From assembly GCF_017896165.1 (NCBI RefSeq), contig NZ_JAFCNB010000007.1, positions 186,001 through 250,000 of the forward strand: a DNA stretch of 64,000 nt, written 5' to 3'. This document shows positions 1 to 8,571 of the stretch, in pieces (position 1 is the first letter of the stretch; every line of letters starts with the position of its first letter). The position numbers were made by a program, and so were the translations under genes. The notes beneath the pieces were generated by a model. It saw nothing but the letters and a program-made list of their open reading frames with translations. It ran no database searches and was not told the origin of the DNA. Origin of the DNA: Microbispora oryzae (GTDB taxonomy: Bacteria; Actinomycetota; Actinomycetes; Streptosporangiales; Streptosporangiaceae).

Positions 1-453
1 AAGGCCGGCGCCGACACGGAGGCGGCCCGGGCCAACCGGGAGCGGATCGCCACGGCCGTGCTGGAGAGCGGCACGGGCATCCTGGTCGAGGAGTCGATGC
101 CGCCCATGCTGGGCGCGACCACGAAGCAGCGCAGGGGAATGGTTCTCGGCCGGGTGCGCGGGCTGGTGCAGGCCGCGCCGCCCCCGGCCGTCGCGTGGGC
201 GCAGCGCGCCATGGCGGCCCGGCCGGACTCGTTCGACGTGCTGCGGGGGCTGCGGGTGCCCGCACTGATCATCGTGGGGGACGAGGACGAGCTGACCCCG
301 GCGCCCGAGGCCCAGGCGATGGCCGAGGCGATGGCGGGGACCGTCGCGGGCGCGAGGACGGCCGTGGTCGAGCAGGCGGGGCATCTGGTCGCCATGGAAC
401 AGCCTGAGGCCTTCAACCGGCTGGTCGCCGAGTTTGTGAAGTCCCTCGGCTGA
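1..453 (+). CDS. Alpha/beta hydrolase, C-terminal part (5' end outside window)
   Basis: The reading frame is open from base 1, so the start and the nucleophile elbow lie upstream of the window. The visible 150 residues end with the usual hydrolase core: a strand ending in IIVGDEDELTP carries the likely catalytic Asp, and AGHLVAMEQPEAF carries the catalytic His followed by the typical closing helix. This matches the 3-oxoadipate enol-lactonase/esterase-like branch of the fold. The substrate cannot be told from this part. It ends at a strong hairpin shared with the convergent coiled-coil gene. Confidence 0.85.
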   Translation, partial: KAGADTEAARANRERIATAVLESGTGILVEESMPPMLGATTKQRRGMVLGRVRGLVQAAPPPAVAWAQRAMAARPDSFDVLRGLRVPALIIVGDEDELTPAPEAQAMAEAMAGTVAGARTAVVEQAGHLVAMEQPEAFNRLVAEFVKSLG

Positions 454-502
454 GCCCGTCCGAGCTCCTCCTGAATACCACCCGAACACCAGCGGACGCG
501 GA

Positions 503-534
503 ACGGGGCCCGGCGGTGAACCGCCGGGCCCCGT
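503..534. terminator. Bidirectional hairpin terminator
   Basis: A perfect 14-bp GC-rich stem (503-516 with 521-534) closes on a TGAA tetraloop. It lies between the stops of two convergent genes (453 and 574), so it probably ends both transcripts. There is no U-tract, as is usual in high-GC actinobacteria. Confidence 0.85.
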
Positions 535-573
535 CACAGTGCCGTCATTGACTCCCCGAACGCCTCGGTGGGG

Positions 574-1878
574 CTACTCCTGCCACCACTCCGCGTCGTC
601 GTCGCTCTTCACCGGGGCCGGCTCGACCGGGGCGGCCGACACGACCGGCTTCTCGACCACGGGCGGAGCCGCGGGCGCGGACAACGCCGGCTTGGCCGGG
701 GCCGCGGTGACCGGCGCGGGCTCCGGGTCCATGCCCGGCAGCGGGGCGCCGCCGAGCAGCTGCCGCAGCTGGGCGAGGTGGCTGGTGATGCTGTCGCGCT
801 GACGGGTGAGCTCGTCCACCTGGCGCTGCATCGCCGTACGGGTGCGCTCCGCCTCGTTCTTGGCGTCGGTGACGATCGAGTCTGCGCTCGACTTGGCCTC
901 CGCCACGAGCTGGTCGGCGTTCTTGCGCGCGTTGGCCAGCAACTGCTTGGCGTGGGTGTCGGCCTCGCGGCGGGTCTGCTCGGCCTGCTGCGTGGCCTTG
1001 GCGGCCCGCTGCTCGGCGGTGGCGGCCCGCTGCTCGGCCTCGGCGACCAGCTTCTGGGTGTTGGCCTGGGCGGTGGCGTGGCGCTCCGCCTCCTGGCGCT
1101 CCGCCTCCTCCCGGCGCGCGGCGAGCTGGATCTCGAACTCGGCCTCGTCCTGCGCCCGCTTGGCCTCGGACTCCTCCAGGATCCGCTGGGCCTGGGCGCG
1201 CATCTCGTCCGCCTGACGCTTCGCGGTGGTGAGCACCTCGTCGCGCTCGCGCTTGGTGGACGCCCGCAGCTGAGCGACCTCGCGCTCGGTCGTCGTGCGC
1301 AGCTTCGCGATCTCCCGCTCGGCGTCCGCCCGCTTCTCCGCGACCTCGTGGTCGGCGGTGGCCCGGATCTTGGCGACCTCGCGCTCGGTGGTGGCGGTCA
1401 GCTCGTCCGCCTCTCGGCGGGCGGTCGAGCGGATCTCCTCCGCGTCGCGATCGGCGCTGCTGCGCAGCTCCTCGGCCTCCCGCGTGGCGAGGGCCCGCTT
1501 CTCCGCCGCCTCGTTCTCCGCGGCGGCCCGCAGGTCGGCCGCGTCCACCTTGGCGGCGGCCCTGATCTCGTTCGCCTCGGACCTGGCGGCCTGGACGAGC
1601 TCGGTCGCCTGCTCCTCCGCCAGACGCAGCAGCTGCTCGATGCGTGCGCCGAGACCCGAGTACGTCGGACGCTCCTGCTCCTGCAGCTGACGCTGGGAGT
1701 CGGTCAGGTCGCGCTGAAGGGCGGAGACCTGCTCCTTGGCCTGACGCAGTTCGGTGTCGAGCGTCTTCAGATGGTCGTGGACCTGGTGCCGGTCATAGCC
1801 CCGGAGCACCACGTCGAATTCCCGAGATGGGGCGTCTTCGAAGAAGTTGTTTAGCTGGGCGTCGATGTCGGACTGCAT
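574..1878 (-). CDS. DivIVA-like / FilP-like coiled-coil protein
   Basis: This is a 434-residue protein. A short N-terminal DivIVA-type segment (REFDVVLRGYDRHQVHDHL, about 19-37) is followed by some 300 residues of uninterrupted Glu/Arg/Ala-rich coiled coil made of repeats like EREVAKIRATADHEVAEKR. The tail is Pro/Ala-rich and ends in the acidic DDDAEWWQE. Relatives in filamentous actinobacteria include the polar-growth and cytoskeletal proteins FilP and Scy, some of them mis-annotated as cellulose-binding. A role in hyphal tip or cell-shape scaffolding is inferred. The ATG has only a weak ribosome site (GGATCGAG). It stands alone between convergent and tandem neighbours. Confidence 0.85.
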   Translation of the reverse strand: MQSDIDAQLNNFFEDAPSREFDVVLRGYDRHQVHDHLKTLDTELRQAKEQVSALQRDLTDSQRQLQEQERPTYSGLGARIEQLLRLAEEQATELVQAARSEANEIRAAAKVDAADLRAAAENEAAEKRALATREAEELRSSADRDAEEIRSTARREADELTATTEREVAKIRATADHEVAEKRADAEREIAKLRTTTEREVAQLRASTKRERDEVLTTAKRQADEMRAQAQRILEESEAKRAQDEAEFEIQLAARREEAERQEAERHATAQANTQKLVAEAEQRAATAEQRAAKATQQAEQTRREADTHAKQLLANARKNADQLVAEAKSSADSIVTDAKNEAERTRTAMQRQVDELTRQRDSITSHLAQLRQLLGGAPLPGMDPEPAPVTAAPAKPALSAPAAPPVVEKPVVSAAPVEPAPVKSDDDAEWWQE

Positions 1879-2065
1879 GAGGCTCGATCCTGGTTGTCGA
1901 GACGGCTACAGGGGGGGCCGGACGGGGTCGGACTTCCGAGGCGAGGAAGCAAAATGGCATCCACGTCCGGTGGTACGCCAGCGTACTCCGGTACTGCCAC
2001 GTTGGAGGCCCCCTCCGACTATCTGCGCGACTTGTTACGTATGAGTACCTTCCTTGCGCCCGGCT

Positions 2066-2488
2066 TCAGCGCCGGGGCGCCTCGACGAGCTCCGTCAGGA
2101 CTCCTCCCACGTCCTTGGGGTGCAGGAAAGCGATCGACGCGCCCATCGATCCGTGCCTGGGCCGCTCGTCGACCAGCCGCACGCCCTTGGCCCCGATCTC
2201 CGCCAGGGCCGTGGTGACGTCCGCCACGCCGTACCCGATATGATGCACGCCCTCGCCCCGCTTGGCGAGGAACTTGCCCACGGCGGTGTCGGGACTCAGC
2301 GGTTCGAGGAGCTGCACGTAGGACGCGCCGCCGTCGCCGTCCGCCACGTGCAGCATGGCCTCGCGGACCCCCTGCTCCTCGTTCACCTCCCGGCTGACCA
2401 CGGTCAGCCCGAACACGGACTCGTAGAACGAGATCTTCTCCTCCAGATCGTGGCAGGCGATGCCCACGTGATCGATCCTCAGCAGCAT
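2066..2488 (-). CDS. mce: Methylmalonyl-CoA epimerase
   Basis: This 140-residue vicinal-oxygen-chelate protein interconverts (2R)- and (2S)-methylmalonyl-CoA. The metal ligands expected for the family are visible: His7 (DHVGIA), Gln59 (SYVQLLEP), His83 (VHHIGYGV) and Glu133 (LTELVEAP). Glu43 is the likely catalytic base. The ATG at 2488 is chosen because a GGAGCGGC ribosome site precedes it. It diverges from thiolase and meaB across 132 bp, so a shared control region is likely. Together these genes serve propionyl-, methylmalonyl- and branched-chain acyl-CoA metabolism. Confidence 0.93.
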   Translation of the reverse strand: MLLRIDHVGIACHDLEEKISFYESVFGLTVVSREVNEEQGVREAMLHVADGDGGASYVQLLEPLSPDTAVGKFLAKRGEGVHHIGYGVADVTTALAEIGAKGVRLVDERPRHGSMGASIAFLHPKDVGGVLTELVEAPRR

Positions 2489-2620
2489 GCCGCTCCCTCG
2501 CTCTTCTGCTCGGCTCTCACTCGGTTCTCGCTCGGCTCTCCGGCGGCACCGGTCGCGGTCCCGCCCGGCTACCGATGGGTATCGTTGCACCGTCGCCCTG
2601 ATCCAGTGATGGAGGCCCCA

Positions 2621-3838
2621 ATGTCTGGTTCCGTCATCGTCGCCGGAGCACGCACCCCCATCGGACGCCTGCTCGGCTCGCTCGCCGACCTCACGGCTGC
2701 GGAGCTCGGCGGCATCGCCATCGAGGCCGCTCTCACCCGCGCCGGCGTCTCTCCCGACCAGGTCCAATACGTGATTATGGGACAGGTGCTGCAGGCGGGC
2801 GCCGGGCAGATCCCGTCCCGCCAGGCCGCGGTGCGGGCGGGCATCCCGATGTCCGTGCCGTCCCTGACGATCAACAAGGTCTGCCTGTCCGGCCTCGACG
2901 CCATCGCCCTCGCCGACCAGCTCATCCGGGCCGGCGAGTTCGACATCGTCGTCGCGGGCGGCATGGAGTCGATGACCAACGCGCCCCACCTGCTGCCGGG
3001 GTTGCGCAAGGGCGTGAAGTACGGCGACACGACGATCCTGGACTCCATGGCCCTCGACGGGCTGACCGACGCGTTCGACCAGATCGCGATGGGGGAGTCC
3101 ACCGAGCGGCACAACGCGCGGCTGGGACTGACACGCGAGGAGCAGGACGAGTTCTCCGCCCGATCGCACCAGCTCGCCGCCAGGGCCACGAAGAACGGGC
3201 TGTTCGACGACGAGATCGTCGCGGTGCCGCTGCCCCAGGGCAGGGGGGCGGGACGGCGCGCCGGGGAGTCCCGGGGCGAGCCGATCATGTTCGGCGCCGA
3301 CGAGGGCATCCGCCCGGACACGACCGCCGAGACGCTCGCCAGGCTGCGTCCCGCGTTCACCGCCGACGGCACGATCACGGCCGGTTCCTCGTCGCAGATC
3401 TCGGACGGCGCGGTGGCCGTGGTGGTGATGTCCCGGGCGAAGGCCGACGAGCTGGGCCTGGAGTGGCTCGCCGAGATCGGCGCGCACGGCAACGTGGCCG
3501 GGCCGGACAACTCGCTGCAGTCGCAGCCCGCCAACGCCATCAAGCACGCCCTCGGCAAGCAGGGTCTCACCGTCGACGACCTCGACCTGGTCGAGATCAA
3601 CGAGGCGTTCGCCCAGGTCGTGCTGCAGTCGGCCAAGGAGCTCGGCATCGGGCTCGACAAGGTCAACGTGAACGGCGGGGGCATCGCCCTCGGCCACCCG
3701 ATCGGCGCGTCCGGCGCCCGCATCGTGCTGACCCTCGCCCACGAGCTGCGGCGCCGGGGCGGCGGGCTGGGCGTGGCGGGCCTGTGCGGGGGCGGCGGGC
3801 AGGGCGACGCGCTGATCATCCGCGTGCCCGGGCGTTGA
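2621..3838 (+). CDS. Acetyl-CoA C-acetyltransferase (thiolase)
   Basis: This 405-residue thiolase condenses or cleaves acetoacetyl-CoA type substrates. The acyl-accepting Cys88 is in [10 protein letters not shown], the His of the oxyanion region in NEAFAQV, another His in [16 protein letters not shown], and the second active-site Cys in [12 protein letters not shown] near the C terminus. The ATG at 2621 follows a good GGAGG site (2611-2615). The stop is 8 bp before meaB, with which it must be co-transcribed. Biosynthetic versus degradative use cannot be told from sequence alone. Confidence 0.92.
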   Translation: MSGSVIVAGARTPIGRLLGSLADLTAAELGGIAIEAALTRAGVSPDQVQYVIMGQVLQAGAGQIPSRQAAVRAGIPMSVPSLTINKVCLSGLDAIALADQLIRAGEFDIVVAGGMESMTNAPHLLPGLRKGVKYGDTTILDSMALDGLTDAFDQIAMGESTERHNARLGLTREEQDEFSARSHQLAARATKNGLFDDEIVAVPLPQGRGAGRRAGESRGEPIMFGADEGIRPDTTAETLARLRPAFTADGTITAGSSSQISDGAVAVVVMSRAKADELGLEWLAEIGAHGNVAGPDNSLQSQPANAIKHALGKQGLTVDDLDLVEINEAFAQVVLQSAKELGIGLDKVNVNGGGIALGHPIGASGARIVLTLAHELRRRGGGLGVAGLCGGGGQGDALIIRVPGR

Positions 3839-3846
3839 GCGGGGAG

Positions 3847-4815
3847 ATGAGCGCCGCGGACCTCCGGGAGCTGGTCGGACAGGCGACGCGGGGCCAGGCG
3901 CGCGCGGTCGCCCGGCTGATCTCGCTGGTCGAGAACGCCGCCCTGACGCCGGCCGGTGCCGGGGCGCTGCGCGAGGTGGCGGCCGGGCTGGCCGCCTGCC
4001 CGCGCGGGCTCGGCACGGCGAGGGTGATCGGCCTGACCGGCTCCCCGGGCGTCGGGAAGTCGACCACCACGGGAATGCTGATCAAGGCGTTCCGCCGGCG
4101 CGGCGCCCGGGTGGGCGTGCTCGCGGTCGATCCGTCGAGCCCCTTCACGGGAGGAGCGCTGCTCGGCGACCGCGTGCGGATGCAGGACCACGCCACCGAT
4201 CCCGAGGTCTTCATCCGCAGCATGTCGAGCCGGGGACACCTCGGCGGGCTGGCGTTCTCCACGCCGCAGGCCCTGCGGGTCCTCGACGCGGCGGGCTGCG
4301 ACGCCGTGCTGATCGAGACCGTCGGCGTCGGCCAGGCGGAGGTGGAGGTCGCCCGGCTGGCCGACACGACGGTGGTCGTCCTCGCGCCCGGGATGGGGGA
4401 CGGCGTCCAGGCCGCCAAGGCCGGCATCCTGGAGATCGCCGACGTCTTCGTCGTCAACAAGGCCGACCGGGAGGGCGTCCAGGCGACGGTACGCGAACTG
4501 CGCGCGGCGGCCGGGCTAGCGGAGACGCCCTGGCGGCCCCCGATCGTGACCACCGTCGCCGTGCGGGGCGAGGGCGCCGACGACCTGATGGCCGCCCTCG
4601 ACAAGCATCTGGGCTACCTGGAGGAGTCGGGCGAGGCGCGGCGCCGGAGGCTCGCCAGGGCCCGCGACGAGATCGAGGCCATCGCCCTCACCCAGCTCCG
4701 GGCCCGGCTCGCCGACCTGCACGGGGAGCGGCTCGACGCGCTCGCGGAGCGGGTGCTCGCCGCCGAGACCGACCCCTACACCGCGGCCGACGACCTCGTC
4801 GCCGCGCTCGGCTGA
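3847..4815 (+). CDS. meaB: MeaB-type GTPase chaperone of B12-dependent acyl-CoA mutases
   Basis: This 322-residue G3E GTPase loads and protects adenosylcobalamin on methylmalonyl-CoA mutase or isobutyryl-CoA mutase. The P-loop GSPGVGKS is at 65-72, the base-recognition motif NKAD follows, and the ETVGVGQAEVEV and VDPSSPFTGGALLGDR motifs are typical of MeaB/ArgK. The ATG at 3847 has a GGGGAG site overlapping the end of the thiolase. The partner mutase could be the isobutyryl-CoA-type large subunit at 8.6 kb or a methylmalonyl-CoA mutase encoded elsewhere. Confidence 0.93.
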   Translation: MSAADLRELVGQATRGQARAVARLISLVENAALTPAGAGALREVAAGLAACPRGLGTARVIGLTGSPGVGKSTTTGMLIKAFRRRGARVGVLAVDPSSPFTGGALLGDRVRMQDHATDPEVFIRSMSSRGHLGGLAFSTPQALRVLDAAGCDAVLIETVGVGQAEVEVARLADTTVVVLAPGMGDGVQAAKAGILEIADVFVVNKADREGVQATVRELRAAAGLAETPWRPPIVTTVAVRGEGADDLMAALDKHLGYLEESGEARRRRLARARDEIEAIALTQLRARLADLHGERLDALAERVLAAETDPYTAADDLVAALG

Positions 4816-4830
4816 CGGCCGGCGCGGCGC

Positions 4831-5517
4831 TCAGGGCTCCGCGCCGTACGTGATGACGACCGTCGTGAAGCCCAGCGACTTCAGCATTCCCTCGAGCATC
4901 GCCTTGGTGTTCTGGTCGGCCCGATTACGCAGGTCGCTCGCGGCGGCCGCCTCGCCGATCTTCCGTTCGGCCAGCACGTAGAGCTCCTGCTGGTTCTCCG
5001 GAGACGACGACAGCAAGTCGGAGATGCGGTCGAAGATGCCGCGCTGCTGCGCGAACACGTACGACCTCTTGTTGTCGAGGTTGGGCTTCTCCAACTGGGC
5101 GTGCGGCAGCCGCACCGTCACCGTCTTGCGGTCGGCCGACACCGTGATGGCGTCCTTGGGCAGCGAGGAGAAGTCGACGTAGGCGTCCACGTTGCCGGCG
5201 CCCACGAACAGCGTCCGGCTGCCCTTGATGGCGTCGGGCAGGAACCGGGCGTCCTTCTCCAGGTCGACCACCACCTGGAAGTTGCCGGTCGCCGCCTCGA
5301 ATCTGCTCAGGTTCTGCATCGACTGCAGCAGCACCGGGCCGCTGCGGTCGATCGTCTCCTCGCCCAGCGGGTTGAGCCATGACAGGGCCAGCCGCGCGCC
5401 TCCGACGAGGAGGATCGCGGCCACGAGCAGCCCGGCGAGCCAGCGCCAGGCCCGGCGGGGGCGTCGCCCGCCGGTCTCGGCGGGAGGGGACGTGGGGAGT
5501 GCGGTCTGGCGGTCCAC
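4831..5517 (-). CDS. DUF4230 membrane-anchored protein
   Basis: This is a 228-residue protein with a short cytoplasmic N terminus, one membrane anchor (about 23-45, WLAGLLVAAILLVGGARLAL) and an outer DUF4230 domain (about 60-220). The biochemical function of DUF4230 is not known. It starts with GTG directly after a hairpin that contains its Shine-Dalgarno sequence. It follows the large membrane protein gene by 50 bp on the same strand, so the two probably form an operon. It is convergent with meaB, with only 15 bp between stops. Confidence 0.8.
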   Translation of the reverse strand: MDRQTALPTSPPAETGGRRPRRAWRWLAGLLVAAILLVGGARLALSWLNPLGEETIDRSGPVLLQSMQNLSRFEAATGNFQVVVDLEKDARFLPDAIKGSRTLFVGAGNVDAYVDFSSLPKDAITVSADRKTVTVRLPHAQLEKPNLDNKRSYVFAQQRGIFDRISDLLSSSPENQQELYVLAERKIGEAAAASDLRNRADQNTKAMLEGMLKSLGFTTVVITYGAEP

Positions 5518-5534
5518 GGGGGAAATCTTCCCCC
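5518..5534 (-). promoter_or_regulatory. Hairpin occluding the ribosome site of the DUF4230 gene
   Basis: On the minus strand a perfect 7-bp inverted repeat, GGGGGAA and TTCCCCC with a 3-nt loop, directly abuts the GTG start. The only purine-rich ribosome site, GGGGGAAG, is the 5' arm. Translation should therefore depend on opening this hairpin. This is an inference from sequence. Confidence 0.5.
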
Positions 5535-5545
5535 GTTTCCGGCGA

Positions 5546-5575
5546 TCTCACCTCACCTCACTTCACCTCACCTCG
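5546..5575. repeat. Pentanucleotide repeat (CCTCA)6 over a stop codon
   Basis: Six tandem 5-mers (TCTCA, CCTCA, CCTCA, CTTCA, CCTCA, CCTCG) cover the TGA stop (5568-5570) of the upstream minus-strand membrane protein. On the minus strand they read as repeated TGAGG, so each unit carries an in-phase or out-of-phase TGA. Confidence 0.9.
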
Positions 5576-7598
5576 GCACCGGGGAGCCGGACCGGAGCCC
5601 TTCCTCCCGCCGGTCCCATCGCCGATCCGGCTGCTGATCCAGATGTCCATCCGACCGCCGATCCGATCGCCGATCCCAACCGTGGTCCCATCGGCCGTCC
5701 CACCTGCGGTGCCACCGGCCCGGACGCCGCGTGCCGGGACGCGCGCCCGGACGCATGCCGGTCGCGCCGGGCGGCCCCCACCCGGCCGGTGCGCCGGCCG
5801 GCCCCGAACCGGGGCCGGCCGAGCCGGGGAAGCCCGCCGGCGGGGCGGCGGACGGCAGGGTGCCGGGTCCCCCGGTCCCCGGAAGGGGGGCCGTGCCCGG
5901 CGCGCCCACCGGTACGTAACCCGTGCCCGGACCAGCACCCGGACCAGCACCCGGACCTGTGCCGGAGCCCGCGGCCGGACCCTCCGCGGGGTACGGCCCA
6001 GCGCCGGTCCCAGTGCCGGTCCCAGTGCCGGTCCCAGCGCCCGTCCCGGCGTCGCCGTCCGGTCCCGGCGCGGCCGCGATCGCGTCCGCGCGCGGCGTCG
6101 GCATCCCACCGGGAACGGCGGGTGGGGTGGCGCCGGGGAAGCCGGCCGGGGGCGCCATCGGCGGGGTGCGGACCGGCGTCGGAGCCACCGGGTAGACCGG
6201 GCCGAACGCCGCGGTGGGATTGACCGGATAACCGGACCCGCCGGGCTCGGCCGGCCGGAGGCCGCCGCCGAAGTGCCTGCTCTGCAGCCCGCAGGAGACG
6301 AAGTCGGAGTAGAACATGCGCAGCCAGTCGCGCCGCTGCGCCTCGGTCAGCTCGGAGAACCACACGGCGGCGTACCGGTGCTCGGGCAGCGGTCCCGTCG
6401 GCAGCGGGTCGCCGCGCAGCCAGGCGACCACGATGGCCCGGTATCCCGCGGCGGAGTTTCCCGCGCACGGCCTGGCCAGCCGGTTGAGGAACTCGGTGGC
6501 GGCCCGCTGGGCGAACCCGGGGCTCACGTCGTCGATGTGCACGACGACCGCGCCGGGCGTGGCCGTGTCGTCGCCGGGGCCGTGCTGCTCGACCCGGCGG
6601 AAGGCGGCGGGGGTGTCGGCCAGCCGCGCCGCCAGCGTGGTGAACACCCCGGCCAGCTCGGCCAGCCCGGCGCGGACGGCCGGATGGACGCACACGCTGA
6701 TCGGCCACTCCTGGCACGTGTAGACGAGACGCTCGCTCGCGGCCATCGTCTGCGGCTCGGTGACCAGGCGGGCGGCGCCCGTCCCGGCGGCCAGCACCGC
6801 GATCGCGGCGGCGGCCAGGGCGAGGACGCGCCGCGTCACGAGAGCGACCCAGCCGAGCAGCAGGGCCCCGTTGAGGCCGAGCAGCCACAGTGTCTGGTCC
6901 GCGAACGCGGCCTCGTTCACGCCGCTGAGCAGGTCGTACGGCGCCCGAGTGGCGGGGGTGAGCCGGTCGGCCCAGGTCGAGCCGTCCGCCAGCCAGGTGA
7001 ACAGCGCGTACGTGCCGAACGCGGCGAGCACCGGTGTGGCGGCGGCCGGCAGCAGCCAGCCGAGGATCCAGCCGACCATGACATAGAGCGCCAGCCCGGC
7101 GACCGACATGGCCAGGCCGCCCGGCAGCAGCGGACCCGACTGCCCGGTCAGCGCGGCGCGCAGCGCGAGCAGCAGCACCGTCGCCGTGAACGACCCGGTG
7201 ACCACCGTGAGGATCGCGAGCGGCGCCTTCACGGCACGCCAGGCCGTCAGCGCGCGCCCGCGCTCGGCCCGGCGCCGCCGCGTCGCGACCCAGGCCGCGA
7301 ACGCCGCCGCCAGCGGCCCGGTCAGCCGCAGCGAGCCGATGACGCCCAGCACGATGTCGTCCCAGTCGAGAAAACCGGGAATGAGGACGCTCCACGCGGT
7401 GACGAGGCCGAGCGCAAGCAGCACGATCACCGCGATGACCGCGCCGTGCCTCAGCTCCCCACGTGAATCGCCCCTGTGGTCACCCACAGCCGGGCGCGGC
7501 TTGCCGCCACGCCGTCGCCGATGTCCGGCGCGCATGCGGCGCCGGGACAGCAATGCTGCCCATGAGAACCCCCCGTGTCTCGCGTGAGCGGCGGTCAC
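5568..7598 (-). CDS. Polytopic membrane protein with Gly/Pro-rich C-terminal tail
   Basis: I do not recognise a named family. The N-terminal half holds about six hydrophobic segments (for example AVIAVIVLLALGLVTAWSVL and GLAMSVAGLALYVMVGWILG). A soluble segment with VYTCQEWPISVCVHP follows, then a long low-complexity tail with GTGTGTGTG and Pro/Gly repeats, ending in Trp-Asp-Arg-rich repeats. The start is uncertain. GTG 7598 has a GGGGAA site 11 nt upstream, while ATG 7535 has none, so 7598 is preferred (676 aa). It is probably the first gene of an operon with the DUF4230 gene. Confidence 0.7.
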   Translation of the reverse strand: MTAAHARHGGFSWAALLSRRRMRAGHRRRRGGKPRPAVGDHRGDSRGELRHGAVIAVIVLLALGLVTAWSVLIPGFLDWDDIVLGVIGSLRLTGPLAAAFAAWVATRRRRAERGRALTAWRAVKAPLAILTVVTGSFTATVLLLALRAALTGQSGPLLPGGLAMSVAGLALYVMVGWILGWLLPAAATPVLAAFGTYALFTWLADGSTWADRLTPATRAPYDLLSGVNEAAFADQTLWLLGLNGALLLGWVALVTRRVLALAAAAIAVLAAGTGAARLVTEPQTMAASERLVYTCQEWPISVCVHPAVRAGLAELAGVFTTLAARLADTPAAFRRVEQHGPGDDTATPGAVVVHIDDVSPGFAQRAATEFLNRLARPCAGNSAAGYRAIVVAWLRGDPLPTGPLPEHRYAAVWFSELTEAQRRDWLRMFYSDFVSCGLQSRHFGGGLRPAEPGGSGYPVNPTAAFGPVYPVAPTPVRTPPMAPPAGFPGATPPAVPGGMPTPRADAIAAAPGPDGDAGTGAGTGTGTGTGTGAGPYPAEGPAAGSGTGPGAGPGAGPGTGYVPVGAPGTAPLPGTGGPGTLPSAAPPAGFPGSAGPGSGPAGAPAGWGPPGATGMRPGARPGTRRPGRWHRRWDGRWDHGWDRRSDRRSDGHLDQQPDRRWDRREEGLRSGSPVPR
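5926..6039. repeat. In-frame 12-bp minisatellites in a membrane protein tail
   Basis: Two nearby arrays have the same 12-bp period: CCCGGACCAGCA (two full units and a partial, 5926-5961) and CCGGTCCCAGTG (three units, 6004-6039). Both keep the frame and encode Gly/Thr/Ala/Pro repeats in the C-terminal tail. Confidence 0.85.
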
Positions 7599-7787
7599 GG
7601 ATCGCGCCGTTCCCCGTGGCGCTGATCCGCCGGCCGGCTCAGCCTCGTCCGCTGCTAGCAGACAAGGCTCCCCGTGCCGCCGGGTTTGCCGCCGCCTCAC
7701 CTTTCGACGTGGCAACCATAACGGAGCGTGACCCTGGGGGAGGGAGTTCTGGGGTCAAGGAATGAATCCGGTTACGCAGGGTGCCCT

Positions 7788-7817
7788 TGCCGATCATCGC
7801 CGTGGCCGCGCTACCGT
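7788..7817 (+). promoter_or_regulatory. Candidate promoter for a leaderless MarR-family gene
   Basis: TTGCCG (7788-7793) and TACCGT (7812-7817) are separated by 18 bp. The -10-like box ends 8 nt before the in-frame GTG at 7826, the spacing seen in leaderless actinobacterial transcripts. There is no ribosome site before either GTG 7826 or ATG 7853. Confidence 0.5.
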
Positions 7818-7825
7818 ATATCGCT

Positions 7826-8371
7826 GTGTCCGTCCCGCCCAGTTCAGGCCCCATGCCCGCCGGTGGCCCAAGGCCCCTCAAGCTTCCTTTCGACCCGATC
7901 GAACAGGCCGCGCGAACCTGGCGCGAGACGTTCGGGCCCTCGTCCGCCATGGCGGCGGTCACCTCGATCATGCGTGCGCACCAGATCCTCATCGCGCAGC
8001 TCGACGGCCTGCTCCGTCCCTACGACCTCACGTTCGCCCGTTATGAGGCGTTGGTGCTGCTGACGTTCAGCCGGACGGGCGCCCTCCCGTTGTCGAAGAT
8101 CGGCGAGCGGCTCATGGTGCACCCGACGAGCGTGACCAACACCGTCGACCGGCTGGAACGGGCCGGGCTGGTGCGGCGGATGCGCAACCCCAAGGACGGG
8201 CGCGGCGTGCTCGCGGAGATCACCGACCAGGGCCGCGAGGTCGTGCGGAGGGCGACGGCCGACCTCATGGACGCCGGCTTCTGCATGGGCATGTACGAGG
8301 ACGACGAGCTCGGGGACATGTTCGACCTGCTCAGGACCCTGCGAGTCTCGGCGGGCGACTTCAGCGAGTGA
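7826..8371 (+). CDS. MarR-family transcriptional regulator
   Basis: This is a 181-residue winged-helix regulator. The core runs from SIMRAHQILIAQLDGLLRPY through the recognition helix region (MVHPTSVTNTVDRLERAGL) and the wing (RRMRNPKDGRGVLAEIT), followed by the dimerising C-terminal helices. The start is chosen at GTG 7826 because of the promoter spacing. ATG 7853 is the conservative alternative and would remove nine residues. It lies 200 bp upstream of the acyl-CoA mutase gene in the same direction, so it may control that gene, but nothing proves it. The ligand is unknown. Confidence 0.88.
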   Translation: MSVPPSSGPMPAGGPRPLKLPFDPIEQAARTWRETFGPSSAMAAVTSIMRAHQILIAQLDGLLRPYDLTFARYEALVLLTFSRTGALPLSKIGERLMVHPTSVTNTVDRLERAGLVRRMRNPKDGRGVLAEITDQGREVVRRATADLMDAGFCMGMYEDDELGDMFDLLRTLRVSAGDFSE

Positions 8372-8471
8372 GGCGGCCGGCGGCGCGCGGGGTGTCGGCG
8401 GCGAAGATTCCCGGCCTGGTCAAAGATCCGCACGGTTTCGGGATCAACGGGTGATCCGGCCCCGTGGTCGC

Positions 8472-8498
8472 GGAGATGTCAGTAACGGAGACGTCAGT
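8472..8498. repeat. Direct repeat upstream of the acyl-CoA mutase gene
   Basis: Two copies of the 12-mer GGAGAYGTCAGT (8472-8483 and 8487-8498) are spaced by 15 bp. They lie 30 bp upstream of the palindrome at 8527 and could be activator or repressor half-sites. Confidence 0.5.
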
Positions 8499-8526
8499 GG
8501 AGAGGCGCTCGATAGCGGGAACTAGT

Positions 8527-8538
8527 AGGACGTCCTAG
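8527..8538. promoter_or_regulatory. Operator-like palindrome TAGGACGTCCTA
   Basis: This perfect 12-bp palindrome lies in the 200-bp region before the mutase gene. Its right end overlaps a -10-like TAGTAT (8537-8542). A regulator bound here would block transcription, for example a TetR- or MarR-type repressor sensing an acyl-CoA. The assignment is an inference. Confidence 0.6.
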
Positions 8539-8571
8539 TATTTTGGGCGGAGCACCAGTCCGGGAGGGGAC

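Noticed and set aside
568..1854. Long open frame on the plus strand opposite the DivIVA-like gene
   Set aside because: It is Leu/Gly/Arg-rich without domains, and mirrors the codon pattern of the real coiled-coil gene on the other strand; a high-GC shadow.
2569..4239. Long minus-strand open frame opposite thiolase and meaB
   Set aside because: Both genes on the plus strand have complete motifs and ribosome sites; the minus-strand protein is low complexity.
7561..7563. ATG with a strong GGGGGG site as start of the large membrane protein
   Set aside because: It is out of frame with the membrane protein and the frame closes after 27 codons.
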